A program made the position numbers and the translations under genes. Below, one piece after another: positions 27,016-36,407 of a stretch of DNA of 64,000 nucleotides. The notes beneath the pieces were generated by a model. It was not told where the DNA came from. It did no database searches and saw nothing but the letters and a program-made list of their open reading frames with translations. Position 1 is the first letter of the stretch. Every line of letters begins with the position of its first letter. The stretch is from Pontibacter sp. SGAir0037 (GTDB lineage: Bacteria; Bacteroidota; Bacteroidia; Cytophagales; Hymenobacteraceae): NCBI RefSeq assembly GCF_005491705.1, contig NZ_CP028092.1, positions 1,674,001-1,738,000 of the forward strand. Direction: 5' to 3'.

Positions 27016-27418
27016 GAATCAAATTAGTTGGGTGTTCTAAGGTGTAGCAAATATAGAGATAAAAATAAGTTTGCAAGAACTCATACATTATTTTTTATAG
27101 GGTATTCTTAAAAAACACATCTGTTTTTTAGAAACTACCTCCTAAAAACAAAGGCAACACTTAAATTTTAACATAATTTAAGCTATTTGTTCAAGCTGCT
27201 GCCACAGCCGCGCAGTATAAGCAGCTTAAACGGCTAAAGAAGCAGATCCGGCAGAGCCATCCGCTTCTGTTTTGTCAGGAAGACGTGTGTAAGCCTAAAG
27301 GTGCGTAAATGTGCGTACATCATCATTCTCCAGCCATTATTTAAACAGCTTGTAATTAACAGCTTAGAAAAGGCTGTTTTTCTTCTTCGCTATATTTTTT
27401 GTAAATTGCGGCCTGATT
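27016..27418. other. Divergent intergenic region glnN / mtaB
   Basis: 403 nt without a gene. It holds the glnN promoter (minus strand, 27048-27076) and, before mtaB, an A/T-rich stretch with TATATTTTTTG that is one base off the -7 consensus. GTGCGTAAATGTGCGTA (27301-27317) is a short direct repeat of unknown meaning. Confidence 0.6.
27048..27076 (-). promoter_or_regulatory. glnN promoter, TTG-N18-TATATTTG
   Basis: On the minus strand TTG (27076-27074) is followed after 18 nt by TATATTTG (27055-27048), an exact match to the Bacteroidetes TTG / TAnnTTTG arrangement, 32 nt before the glnN ATG. Confidence 0.75.
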
Positions 27419-28738
27419 ATGAAAAAAGTAGCTTTTTATACGTTAGGTTGTAAGCTTAACTACTCCGAAACCAGCACGATCGGGAGGATATTTCAGGAAC
27501 GTGGCTTCGAAAAGGTAGAGTTTACTGATACACCTGATATATACGTTATCAATACATGCTCTGTAACGGATAACGCAGATAAGAAATGTCGTAAAATTGT
27601 GAAGGAGGCTCTTAAGCATTCTCCTGATGCCTTTATTACGATTGTAGGTTGCTATGCACAGTTAAAGCCTAAAGAAATAAGTGAAATACCGGGTGTGGAT
27701 GCTGTATTAGGTGCCGCAGAGAAATTTCAGCTGGTTGATATACTGGAGGGCTTCGAGAAAAAGGAAAAACCACAGGTGTTTGCCAGTGAAATAAGTGAGG
27801 CCAATACATTCCATAACTCCTACTCGTTCGGCGACAGAACCCGCACCTTTTTAAAGGTACAGGATGGCTGTGACTACTCCTGCTCGTTCTGCACCATACC
27901 ACTGGCCAGGGGCAACAGCCGGTCAGACAGTATAGAGCATGTGGTGCAATCGGCGCGTGAAATCGCTAAGTCCGGGGTAAAAGAAATTGTGTTGACAGGC
28001 GTGAATACCGGTGACTTCGGACTGCAGAACGGCAAACGGGTAGAAACATTTTACCAGCTGGTACAGGCCCTGGACCAGGTTGAGTCGATTGAACGCTTCC
28101 GTATCTCCTCTATCGAGCCGAATTTGCTCAGCAACGACATTATTGAATTTGTAGCGCAGAGCAACCGCTTCATGCCCCACTTTCATGTGCCCTTGCAGTC
28201 CGGCTCCAACAAAATACTGCGCCTGATGCGCCGCCGTTACCAGCGTGAGTTGTATGCTGACAGGGTGGCAAAAATAAAAGCGTTAATGCCGCATTGCTGT
28301 ATCGGGGTTGATGTAATTGTAGGTTTTCCGGGAGAAACGGAAGAAGACTTCCTGGATACTTATAATTTTATAAATGACCTGGATGTAAGTTACCTGCACG
28401 TTTTCCCTTACTCTGAGCGCGAAAATACGCTGGCTCCTGGTATGGAAGGAAAAGTGAGCATAAAGGAGCGCAACCGCAGAGCAGATATGCTTCGCATCCT
28501 GTCTGAGAAAAAGAAGCGCTACTTCTACGAACAGAACATCGGGCGAGAATTTAATGTGCTGTTTGAGGAAGATGTAAAAGATGGTGTGATGGAGGGATTT
28601 ACAGAGAACTATGTTCGTGTGGCTGCCAAATACGACCCTGTTCTGATCAACGAAACCAAGCATGTGCGTCTGACAGGTATCAACCCGGGCAACTTAATGG
28701 AGGCAGAAGAAACTTACCGGGAGATTCTTCACCATTAA
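27419..28738 (+). CDS. mtaB: tRNA t6A37 methylthiotransferase MtaB
   Basis: 439 aa radical-SAM enzyme that adds a methylthio group to t6A at tRNA position 37. The N-terminal UPF0004 domain carries the auxiliary cluster ligands Cys11 (TLGCKLN), Cys47 (INTCSVT) and Cys78 (VGCYA). The radical SAM motif is Cys151-Cys155-Cys158 (GCDYSCSFC). A TRAM-like C-terminus follows. The TLGCKLNYSE start is typical of MtaB, whereas MiaB has the ESYGCAMN form, and a separate MiaB is encoded at 41359. ATG start; a lipoprotein gene follows after 91 nt. Confidence 0.95.
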   Translation: MKKVAFYTLGCKLNYSETSTIGRIFQERGFEKVEFTDTPDIYVINTCSVTDNADKKCRKIVKEALKHSPDAFITIVGCYAQLKPKEISEIPGVDAVLGAAEKFQLVDILEGFEKKEKPQVFASEISEANTFHNSYSFGDRTRTFLKVQDGCDYSCSFCTIPLARGNSRSDSIEHVVQSAREIAKSGVKEIVLTGVNTGDFGLQNGKRVETFYQLVQALDQVESIERFRISSIEPNLLSNDIIEFVAQSNRFMPHFHVPLQSGSNKILRLMRRRYQRELYADRVAKIKALMPHCCIGVDVIVGFPGETEEDFLDTYNFINDLDVSYLHVFPYSERENTLAPGMEGKVSIKERNRRADMLRILSEKKKRYFYEQNIGREFNVLFEEDVKDGVMEGFTENYVRVAAKYDPVLINETKHVRLTGINPGNLMEAEETYREILHH

Positions 28739-28829
28739 ATAGTATAGTTAATCAGAAAAGCTATATATTTAAGTTTTAATTGTTCTCTGGTCTTAAGAAA
28801 ATCAACAACTAGTATAATTTATCTAAATC

Positions 28830-29450
28830 GTGAAAGTAACAAAATTTGTTTTGGGAGCATCACTGGTAGCTTTACTGGCTGCATGCAACAACCAATCTAA
28901 GCAAGCTGACCCGCAGGCTGCTACTACTACTTCTACCGAAGCAGAAACACCCGCAACTCCTGCTACTGTGTATGTAAACTCCGACTCTCTTTTAACTAAT
29001 TACGAGTACTTTAAAGAGATACGTACCCGCCTGCAGACAAAATCTCAGGATGCGGAGAAAGATCTGCGCAGAAGAGCTGATGCTTTCCAGAAAGATGTTG
29101 CCAACTATGAGCAGACTGCCCAGGGTATGACCATGCAGCAGCGTAGCACTACAGAGCAACGCCTGGCACAGAGACAACAGCAGTTGCAGGCGCTAAGCCA
29201 GCAAACAGGCAACGAGCTGGCGATGGAAGAGTCAGAGGAAATGAAAAAGATTTATGATAAAGTAGAAGCTTATCTGCAAAATCTGAGCAAAGAAAGAGGA
29301 TATAAAATGGTGCTTACCTACCAGAGAGGCAACAGCGCTATTTTGTATGGCGATTCTACTTTAGATATCACCACAGACGTAGTGAAAGGTCTGAACGAGC
29401 AGTATGCGTCTGAAAAGGCATCTGCTAAAAAAGAAACTCCAAAAAAATAA
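28830..29450 (+). CDS. OmpH/Skp-like periplasmic lipoprotein
   Basis: 206 aa, starting at GTG 28830. Lipoprotein signal with lipobox LLAAC (Cys19). After a Thr/Ala-rich linker the region from about 47 (VYVNSDSLLTNYEYFKEI) to 185 matches the OmpH/Skp chaperone pattern: a small beta core with a long Gln-rich coiled coil (about 65-150) and a C-terminal DITTDVVKGLN segment. Skp-like proteins hold unfolded outer-membrane proteins in the periplasm; lipid anchoring is a variation. The tail is Lys-rich. It shares a strong hairpin with the convergent ABC permease gene. Confidence 0.88.
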   Translation: MKVTKFVLGASLVALLAACNNQSKQADPQAATTTSTEAETPATPATVYVNSDSLLTNYEYFKEIRTRLQTKSQDAEKDLRRRADAFQKDVANYEQTAQGMTMQQRSTTEQRLAQRQQQLQALSQQTGNELAMEESEEMKKIYDKVEAYLQNLSKERGYKMVLTYQRGNSAILYGDSTLDITTDVVKGLNEQYASEKASAKKETPKK

Positions 29451-29497
29451 TTTCCAGGCAATGGTTTAAAAGCTGTTTTAAGCCAAGAACCTCATCA

Positions 29498-29540
29498 AAC
29501 AGAAAAGGCCTCTTCTCAAGTAGAAGAGGCCTTTTCTGTT
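29498..29540. terminator. Bidirectional terminator
   Basis: A 19-bp perfect stem (left arm AACAGAAAAGGCCTCTTCT) with loop CAAGT lies between the convergent OmpH-like gene and ABC permease gene; A/T-rich ends serve both directions. Confidence 0.9.
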
Positions 29541-29567
29541 TAAGCAGCTATGCGTCAGCCTGAGTTC

Positions 29568-30809
29568 TTATTCGTATCGCAGCGACTCAATCGGGTCTAG
29601 TTTCGAGGCACGTGAGGCAGGGTAATACCCCGAAGCTACCCCGACAAACACGCAGATGGATAAGCCAACAAATACCCATATCCACGGCACAATAAAACCA
29701 CCCTCTCCTATCAGCGACGCAATGCCATTCCCCATCAGGATACCCAGCACAATGCCAACGATACCGCCTAGAATACAGATAACAATGGCTTCGATCAGGA
29801 ACTGCTGCCTGATCTGTTTCGCAGTTGCCCCTAAAGCTTTCCTTACTCCTATCTCCTGAGTTCTTTCATTAACTGAAACCATCATGATATTCATCAAACC
29901 TACAGAGGCACCCAGCAGGGTGATGAAACCAATAATAAAGCCACCCATTTTCAGAAACCCGGAGATCTCGTTCAGGCTCTGCATCAGCGAATCACTTCTT
30001 CTGATTTCGAAAGAGTTCTCCTGCCCGAGCGCATCCTGCCGGATGTTACGCATGATCCCTGTTGCCTCCCCCATCACATAATTCAGTTCGTTAGGTTTGG
30101 CAATGGCTGTTTTAATGTTATAATTTAGCTGCGTGTTCTCAGCCCTCGGTATCTGGCGCCCGGTTTCCAAGGGTATAATAATGGTTCTGTCTGTGCCGCC
30201 GCCGCCCATGCTGCCGCCTTTCTTTTCCAGTTCACCTATTACTTTAAAGCGTCTGCCCAAAAACGTAATAAACTTACCGTTGGCATCCGTCTTCGGGAAT
30301 AATTTATCTTTGATCTCGCTTCCTATAATGGCCACATTGGTGCCGTATTCTAGCTCAAAACTGGAGAAACCTCGCCCCCTTCCCAGAATCAGGTTCTGAG
30401 TTTGCAGGTAATTTTCATCACCACCAACAATATTGATGTTCGGGTTTGTTTTGTCAATCTCATTTTTTACAACAGTAGCCCCGGAAATATGCGCCGATAG
30501 ACTGACAACCGCATTGTCTTCCATCAGCTGCTTGTACCTGCGGGCGTTATCGTAGGAGATGATCGGGTAAACCTTATTGGCCCGCCCATCGCGGCTGCCT
30601 CCAAAATTGTTATAACGGCGAATATCAAACGAATTAGCGCCCAGGCTCGAAAAAGTTTGCTCAAGCGAATACTTCATACTATCCACCGCCGTCAGGATGC
30701 CAACCAGCGACATAATACCGATCGCAATGATGAGGCCTGTCAGGATTGTGCGCAACAAATTGCTTTGTATGGCACGAAGTCCTTCTAAAATGTTTTCGAG
30801 TACGTTCAT
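29568..30809 (-). CDS. MacB/FtsX-type ABC transporter permease
   Basis: 413 aa with the topology of MacB-like permeases: one N-terminal TM helix (about 20-42), a large periplasmic MacB core domain (about 43-285) and three C-terminal TM helices (about 290-405) ending DPIESLRYE. NERTQEIGVRKALGA near residue 315 is the FtsX-family coupling motif. Such permeases work with a cytoplasmic ATPase to drive mechanical export or release of lipoproteins, drugs or peptides without carrying the substrate through the membrane. No ATPase gene is next to it, so the partner must be encoded elsewhere. Confidence 0.92.
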   Translation of the reverse strand: MNVLENILEGLRAIQSNLLRTILTGLIIAIGIMSLVGILTAVDSMKYSLEQTFSSLGANSFDIRRYNNFGGSRDGRANKVYPIISYDNARRYKQLMEDNAVVSLSAHISGATVVKNEIDKTNPNINIVGGDENYLQTQNLILGRGRGFSSFELEYGTNVAIIGSEIKDKLFPKTDANGKFITFLGRRFKVIGELEKKGGSMGGGGTDRTIIIPLETGRQIPRAENTQLNYNIKTAIAKPNELNYVMGEATGIMRNIRQDALGQENSFEIRRSDSLMQSLNEISGFLKMGGFIIGFITLLGASVGLMNIMMVSVNERTQEIGVRKALGATAKQIRQQFLIEAIVICILGGIVGIVLGILMGNGIASLIGEGGFIVPWIWVFVGLSICVFVGVASGYYPASRASKLDPIESLRYE

Positions 30810-30916
30810 TCCTTATAAAAATATTTTGTGCACTTTAACGCTTATTTTCGTTAACAATAAAAAGTTATTGCGCAGCATCCGTGGCAGATAGATGCAGCAA
30901 TATTCAACTGAAAGTA

Positions 30917-30924
30917 TATATTTG
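30917..30924 (+). promoter_or_regulatory. Possible -7 box
   Basis: TATATTTG matches TAnnTTTG and lies 20 nt before the ATG at 30945; no TTG at the expected distance upstream. Confidence 0.4.
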
Positions 30925-30944
30925 TTAAAGATAATAAAAGTATA

Positions 30945-32210
30945 ATGCTTCTTAAATCCATCCCTCTTTTTATTTGCACATTTTTGCTGGCTTTTACTGG
31001 TTGGGCTTCCACCATACTTGTTCCCATGGATGAATCTCAGAAAGACCACCTGAAGTCGTATGGAGTAGCTTATTGGGTACTGTCAAGAGAGCTGCCTGTT
31101 GACTGGCTGCTGAACTACCGGGGTGGTGCATTTGCATTCCAGCATGTGCCCCAGGTAGAAAATGAGTTGATTGTGCGTGGCGTGAGCTACCAGGTTATTT
31201 CGGATGCCCAATATAATACCATCTTAAACCAGATCAGCGATCCGGAAGCGAACATGGACATTATGAAACTGGAGAAACTCCCGAAGGTGGCTGTCTACTC
31301 TCCTAAGTCAAAAATGCCCTGGGATGATGCCGTAACGCTGGTACTGACTTATGCCGAAATTCCGTACGACATTATTTATGATGATGAAATAATGGCCGGA
31401 GATCTGCCAAAGTACGACTGGCTTCACCTGCACCACGAAGACTTTACCGGCCAGTATGGAAAGTTCTACGCCAGCTACCGACATTATCCCTGGTACCAGG
31501 AGCAGCAGCGGGAAGCTGAAGCATCGGCCCAGAAGCACGGCTTCGCTAAAGTATCGCAACTGAAGCTAAGCGTTGTGAAGAAAATAAAAGATTTCTGTGC
31601 AGGAGGCGGCTTTTTATTTGCGATGTGTTCTGCTACTGATACGTACGATATAGCGCTGGCAGCAGATGGGGTAGATTTTATAGAAGCTATGTACGACGGC
31701 GACGGGGCCGATCCGAATGCGCAGGAAAAGTTCGATTATACTAAAACCTTTGCTTTCAAAGACTTCAGGATCGTAAGAAATCCACTGGAGTACGAATACT
31801 CTAACATTGATATGCAGCCTCAGGAGCGGAATGTTTCTGAAGCCAACGATTTCTTCCAGCTCTTTACTTTCTCGGCAAAATGGGACCCGCTGCCCACCAT
31901 GCTCACCCAGAACCACGCTAAAACCATAAAAGGATTTATGGGGCAAACAACCGCCTTCAGAAAAAGTACAGTAAAGCCGGATGTAACTGTTATGGGAGAG
32001 AACAAAGAGTTAGGTGAGATTCGGTACATGCATGGCACCTTTGCCCGCGGCACCTGGACGTTTTATGGCGGGCATGATCCGGAGGATTACCAGCATTTGG
32101 TAGGCGAAGATCCTACCGATCTTGCTCTGCACCCGAATTCCCCTGGTTACCGCCTTATCCTCAACAACATCCTGTTTCCGGCAGCTAAGAAAAAGAAACA
32201 GAAAACTTAA
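30945..32210 (+). CDS. Secreted protein of the group often labelled 'asparagine synthetase B', function unknown
   Basis: 421 aa, signal peptide about 1-22 (ending GWAS). Bacteroidetes proteins of this type carry the label asparagine synthetase B, but I see neither an N-terminal Cys nucleophile nor a synthetase ATP site, and the protein is exported, so the name is doubtful. Visible features are ILVPMDESQKDHLKSYGVAYWVL at the mature start, a Rossmann-like segment KVAVYSPKSKMPWDDAVTLVL near 105, and GGGFLFAMCSATDTYDIAL near 223, which recalls the elbow of class I amidotransferase/DJ-1-like folds, with Cys near 230. A basic tail KKKKQK ends the protein. Isolated gene; the role is unknown. I infer a periplasmic amidotransferase-like or sugar-binding fold. 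Confidence 0.75.
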   Translation: MLLKSIPLFICTFLLAFTGWASTILVPMDESQKDHLKSYGVAYWVLSRELPVDWLLNYRGGAFAFQHVPQVENELIVRGVSYQVISDAQYNTILNQISDPEANMDIMKLEKLPKVAVYSPKSKMPWDDAVTLVLTYAEIPYDIIYDDEIMAGDLPKYDWLHLHHEDFTGQYGKFYASYRHYPWYQEQQREAEASAQKHGFAKVSQLKLSVVKKIKDFCAGGGFLFAMCSATDTYDIALAADGVDFIEAMYDGDGADPNAQEKFDYTKTFAFKDFRIVRNPLEYEYSNIDMQPQERNVSEANDFFQLFTFSAKWDPLPTMLTQNHAKTIKGFMGQTTAFRKSTVKPDVTVMGENKELGEIRYMHGTFARGTWTFYGGHDPEDYQHLVGEDPTDLALHPNSPGYRLILNNILFPAAKKKKQKT

Positions 32211-32349
32211 TTTTAATAATTTGCTAATTATTAAATGTGCTGATGCGCTAATATTCGATATAAGATTATGGGCAGGTGTTATTATAGGTAATTAGGTTTA
32301 TCTTTTTAATATAAAGTACTAAGCTCAAAACTATGTAACATAATTTTAA

Positions 32350-32374
32350 GCACATTAAATAATTAGCACATTAA
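32350..32374. repeat. AT-rich intergenic repeat with AGCACATTAA units
   Basis: AGCACATTAA occurs at 32349 and, inside AATTAGCACATTAA, at 32361-32374, in the 167-nt gap between two converging genes. Related GCTAATTATTAAATGTGC lies at 32222. The same motif in inverse form (TTAATGTGCTAAT) fills the gap at 42789-42890, so this is a dispersed family rather than a local operator. Confidence 0.6.
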
Positions 32375-32377
32375 AGT

Positions 32378-32983
32378 TTAGTGCATTCTGTCAGCGCGTG
32401 GTTCCAGGTTGCGAATGATGTTGGCTTCAATTTCCAGGAGCTCCTTTAGCCGGGCGTCCACTACCTCAGCCGGCATATACTCTTTCGCAAGCTTCACAAA
32501 GCTTACATAATGTCCTGCTTCAGAAACCATTAACTCATAGTAAAACTTCTGCAGTCCTTCGTCTTTGATGTTTTTCCAGAGTAACTTGAAACGTTCACAG
32601 CTTCTGGCCTCAATCAGGGCATTTATCAGCAGATGATCCATTAACTGTCGCTCACGCTGCCCGCCTTTGCGTATATGCTTCGCCAACTCCACCACATATT
32701 CATCGGGGCGGTTGCGCCCCAGGCTATAGCCCCTCTTTTTTAGTTCAGCCAGCACACGTTCAAAATGACTCCACTCCTCTGCCACCAGGTCTGTCATCTC
32801 ATCAACCAGCTTTGTCTTATCCGGATACTTTACAATGAGTGAGATACCTGATGTAGCTGCTTTCTGCTCACAGTAGGCATGGTCTACCAGTATCTCTTCT
32901 ATATTCATCTCGGCAATATTAACCCAACGCGGATCGGTAGGCAACTGCAGGCGAAGTATCGTTTTGGTTGGTTGTGTTTCCAC
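32378..32983 (-). CDS. miaE: tRNA-(ms2io6A) hydroxylase MiaE-like
   Basis: 201 aa from GTG 32983. The frame is open to a TTG at 33034, but the first 17 residues have no family character, and the protein proper begins near LQLPTDPRWVNIAEMNIEE. MiaE is a diiron monooxygenase that hydroxylates the isopentenyl group of ms2i6A at tRNA position 37. The ferritin-like four-helix bundle shows the metal-ligand clusters EEILVDHAYCE, EEWSHFERV, EARSCERF and SEAGHYVSF. It acts after MiaB, also encoded in this window (41359). Alone on the minus strand, 83 nt before the porin gene. Confidence 0.9.
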   Translation of the reverse strand: METQPTKTILRLQLPTDPRWVNIAEMNIEEILVDHAYCEQKAATSGISLIVKYPDKTKLVDEMTDLVAEEWSHFERVLAELKKRGYSLGRNRPDEYVVELAKHIRKGGQRERQLMDHLLINALIEARSCERFKLLWKNIKDEGLQKFYYELMVSEAGHYVSFVKLAKEYMPAEVVDARLKELLEIEANIIRNLEPRADRMH

Positions 32984-33115
32984 TAGTACTTTGTCAACTT
33001 GAAAATTAGAATTACAACTAGAATATCCTGACAACTTGGTGCTCTGATTTTCTACTATTAATGGCTGCTTAGAGCTCTATAAAAAACTTTACAACCAGGC
33101 TTATTCAGCGAAAGA

Positions 33116-35086
33116 TTAGTCAAAGAACATCCACTTTAAACCGAATATAAAGCTGCGACGCATGCCCGGATAATAGGGTGTCGCAAAATAACCTGGTTGC
33201 GGCATCAGTCCCTGGTTCACGTGAGACATTTTCAGGAAGAAGTTCACGTTCTTTATATCCCCTGTAACAAAGACATCCAGTACAGGATACGTCTGAACCT
33301 GGAAAAAGTCCTGCGGGTAAAACTGCTGGATAACCGGATTATAGGCATCAGCATTATAGGCAGTAGGCATATGCATTTCAACCCCGAACTGGCCGAACAG
33401 GGCACTATTGAACAAGCCTCCCTGAAAATATAGTTTAGAATTAAACAACCACTCCGGTATACGAATAACCTCAGCCTCATCGGTATTGGTATAGGCAACA
33501 AAATTTTCGAAATGAATAGAGCCAAAGCGTATATGATGCTCCAGCCTTGCTCCGTAAAACGTCTGATTGCCATCATACTGTACTGGCTCCATTCTGGTAT
33601 CCAGCGGATTGTGCTGATCCACCTTATTGAAATAAATATACCGCAGGATGTTTGTAAAATGCGAGGAGAACCTGACAAACTGCCTCCTGCCAATCCTGCT
33701 GCCGTAGGCAAACATACTTTGGTCGTAGAGGACAGTGGTAAAATCCTTGTTCCATTCATAGTGGTTGCTCAACACTCTTTCTTCCGTAAGAGAAGCAGAC
33801 CGTAGAACCCGGTGATGGGACAGCTCCACGTTTGTAATTCGGGCCAATGCTTTCAAACGGTAGTCACGCACCAACTGCAGCTCCCCATCTACCATCAGAA
33901 CGGCTTTTTCTTTATAGTTGAGCCTGAACTGCCCACCTACAAAAAGCTGGTTAAAAGCTGTATTTTCCGTAACAAGGCTGGTATCTCCTACTGCTCTAGA
34001 AAACGTTTGAAGGGCTCTGTTTTCTATCGACGATCTTCTATGCTTTAAATAAGCTTTAAAAAAAGAAAATTTACTATTACCGGTAAAACCTAACTCGTTC
34101 TGTAGTTCCCGGTAATTGGTACGGTCGTCCGTTCTTACACCACTATATAGGGTATCAGGATAAAAATGCAGCGTACCATTCAGCAGTTCTTCACCAACCA
34201 GATTTAGATCGCGAAACGTATTCTGCTGTCTGCCCCAGTCAAGGCCATGGTAAGCTTTCAGATCTTCCCCTAAAATTTTATAGATGTGCAACAGGTGCAG
34301 GTTATTCCGCCTCTCCTGCGTTAAAGCATTATTAAGGTTAAGTATCTCTGTTTCGTACCCGAATAAACTATCAGCTACTTCATAAACCCCAGGTTCCAGC
34401 TCCTCGGGACGAACACCTCCTGTTTCAAGCTGGGAAACCTTTTGCAAGGTAAAGTTTGCAAAAAGGTCATACTTATCATTGGTGGAACGATAATGCGTGA
34501 AAAACTTAAATGCACTGCTGTTAGCGAAGTTGCCACCTCTAGTCCCTCTGTCGGGTGTACCAATCTGCCGCGAAGAAGAAATTATCTGGTAGGCAAGACC
34601 TGCATTCCAGCGTTCAGTGATATTACGGGCGTAGGTAGCTTCAAAGACCTGCTCTCCTCTTTGTCCCTGCACATAAAAAAGATGCGAGTACGGGGAACGG
34701 GTATCAAAATAATTAATATTCTGAGGATCGTAGGCATAGCGATCAAAAGCATTTCTACCTAAACGTACCCCTATTCTCTGGGGCATGCTGAAAAGAATGG
34801 GTTTTGAGGCTGTACCAATATTTCCCAGGTGCTGGTAAAAAGAAGTATCCTGGTACCAGAAGCGTTCGTTGTTCAGGTTTTGTATAGCGGTATCTATACG
34901 CTGCTCTATATAGCGACCCTGCAGCACATCCCGTTCAAATAGGTTTAAGGTTGTTCGCGGACCATAAATCTGGCGGGTGGAATCGTCTACTATCTGAGCA
35001 TAGGCAGCACTACCTGCCATATAACTAAATACAAAAATCAGTACTGCTATTAGCTTGCTTTTCTTCACGTCTGCAAAATTACGCAT
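33116..35086 (-). CDS. Putative outer-membrane porin (Bacteroidetes type)
   Basis: 656 aa from ATG 35086 (MRNFADVKKSK), with a signal peptide ending SAAYAQ near residue 31. The sequence alternates polar and hydrophobic or aromatic residues throughout and ends in FIFGLKWMFFD, a typical terminal beta strand with Phe that is recognised by the BAM machinery. The N-terminal part (YGPRTTLNLFERDVL, then SMPQRIGVRLGRNAFDRYAY) matches the Bacteroidetes 'putative porin' family. Substrate unknown. It is two nucleotides from the lpxK stop codon region (lpxK ends at 35125), so with lpxK it may form one unit on the minus strand. Confidence 0.85.
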   Translation of the reverse strand: MRNFADVKKSKLIAVLIFVFSYMAGSAAYAQIVDDSTRQIYGPRTTLNLFERDVLQGRYIEQRIDTAIQNLNNERFWYQDTSFYQHLGNIGTASKPILFSMPQRIGVRLGRNAFDRYAYDPQNINYFDTRSPYSHLFYVQGQRGEQVFEATYARNITERWNAGLAYQIISSSRQIGTPDRGTRGGNFANSSAFKFFTHYRSTNDKYDLFANFTLQKVSQLETGGVRPEELEPGVYEVADSLFGYETEILNLNNALTQERRNNLHLLHIYKILGEDLKAYHGLDWGRQQNTFRDLNLVGEELLNGTLHFYPDTLYSGVRTDDRTNYRELQNELGFTGNSKFSFFKAYLKHRRSSIENRALQTFSRAVGDTSLVTENTAFNQLFVGGQFRLNYKEKAVLMVDGELQLVRDYRLKALARITNVELSHHRVLRSASLTEERVLSNHYEWNKDFTTVLYDQSMFAYGSRIGRRQFVRFSSHFTNILRYIYFNKVDQHNPLDTRMEPVQYDGNQTFYGARLEHHIRFGSIHFENFVAYTNTDEAEVIRIPEWLFNSKLYFQGGLFNSALFGQFGVEMHMPTAYNADAYNPVIQQFYPQDFFQVQTYPVLDVFVTGDIKNVNFFLKMSHVNQGLMPQPGYFATPYYPGMRRSFIFGLKWMFFD

Positions 35087-35124
35087 TTTCGCGCAACAAG
35101 TAAGTTGCACGGGATACATCATAT

Positions 35125-36183
35125 TTATTTAATGGCTTGTTTACTGCTTATATGATCCAGTATCAACTGATCAAACACTGCTTTATCTTTAAGGAAGCTG
35201 ACCTCAATTGGAATATAAAACAAAGGGAGCTGACTGGTAATACCAATCAATTCTTCAGATAAAAGCTTAACGGCATCTTTACGGGTAGTTAATATAACAG
35301 CCCCCGTTTTTTTATTTGAAGCAATAGCCTGCTGCAGTGTACTCAGATCGCTTTTGCTGTACTGATGATGATCAGGATAAGCAAAATGATGCAGCACTGT
35401 ATAATCCTCTTGCAGCAAATAGTCTTTTAGAGGTGCTGCATTCGCTATACCTGTTAGGAGAAACACATGCTTTTGCAGCGCCTTTGTACTGCCAATCGCT
35501 ACCGGATTCGCATAAACATAAGAGGTGAAAAACACAGGCACCGCCGACCTTGCAAATTTCCTGACCTGGCTTTTTATTTGTTCAACCTCATTCGAAATGA
35601 GATCATTAGGACACTTACTTACAAGTACTACATCAGCACGTTTCGCCCCTCCTCTAAACTCCCGGAGCAAACCGGCAGGCAAGACAAAGTCTTTGTAAAA
35701 CGGGCGGTTGTAGTCAGTAATCAGTAAATTCAAAGAGGGCTTAATGGAGCGGTGCTGCATGGCATCATCTAGTAGTATTGCGTCCAGGCTCGGAGTATGC
35801 TCCAGCAGGAGCTCCACCCCTTTTACCCTATCCTCGCACACTGCTACCTGCACCTGGCTGAAATCCCGGAAGTACTGATAGGGTTCATCGCCGATAGAAG
35901 CCGCTGTAGCCTTTTTATCGGCCAGCACAAAGCCCCTGGTCCTGCGCTTATAGCCTCTGCTCAGGGTGGCAATACGATATTTCTCCTGCAGCAAACGAAG
36001 CAGATACTCCACATGGGGTGTTTTACCTGTTCCTCCGACTGTTAAATTTCCTACAGCCAATACCGGCAATCCAAACTCCTTAGAAGCAAGCCATTTCTTA
36101 TCGTACAAAGTATTTCGTACAGCCATAACAGCTCCATACAAGAGCGAAAATGGCCATAGCATTAGTTTAAGATATTTCACCAT
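35125..36183 (-). CDS. lpxK: Tetraacyldisaccharide 4'-kinase
   Basis: 352 aa. It phosphorylates the 4' position of the lipid A precursor at the inner membrane. An N-terminal hydrophobic helix (about 5-22) is followed by the P-loop VGGTGKTPH (49-57), LSRGYKRRTRGF near 79, GDEPYQYF near 98, and the DDAMQHR block near 139, all LpxK hallmarks. Its presence indicates a lipid A-containing outer membrane. ATG start at 36183. Its stop is followed within about 40 nt by the porin start, on the same strand. Confidence 0.95.
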   Translation of the reverse strand: MVKYLKLMLWPFSLLYGAVMAVRNTLYDKKWLASKEFGLPVLAVGNLTVGGTGKTPHVEYLLRLLQEKYRIATLSRGYKRRTRGFVLADKKATAASIGDEPYQYFRDFSQVQVAVCEDRVKGVELLLEHTPSLDAILLDDAMQHRSIKPSLNLLITDYNRPFYKDFVLPAGLLREFRGGAKRADVVLVSKCPNDLISNEVEQIKSQVRKFARSAVPVFFTSYVYANPVAIGSTKALQKHVFLLTGIANAAPLKDYLLQEDYTVLHHFAYPDHHQYSKSDLSTLQQAIASNKKTGAVILTTRKDAVKLLSEELIGITSQLPLFYIPIEVSFLKDKAVFDQLILDHISSKQAIK

Positions 36184-36407
36184 GTTGTTGTTGCAGTAGC
36201 AAAATTACAATAATTTTAACCGCAAACGCATCTTAGCGCGAAAAGTGATGCCTGCCACACGCTGCCATCGCTTTATGTAAGTATTGACCGGCACTGCTAG
36301 TTATAACTGATTATCTAAGTTTTATAGCTTGGAACCTTTGGAGATGCCTACGGTGCAGCACAGTATATAATATAAAATCAAAATTAGAAGTTACTCCTAT
36401 AACTGGT

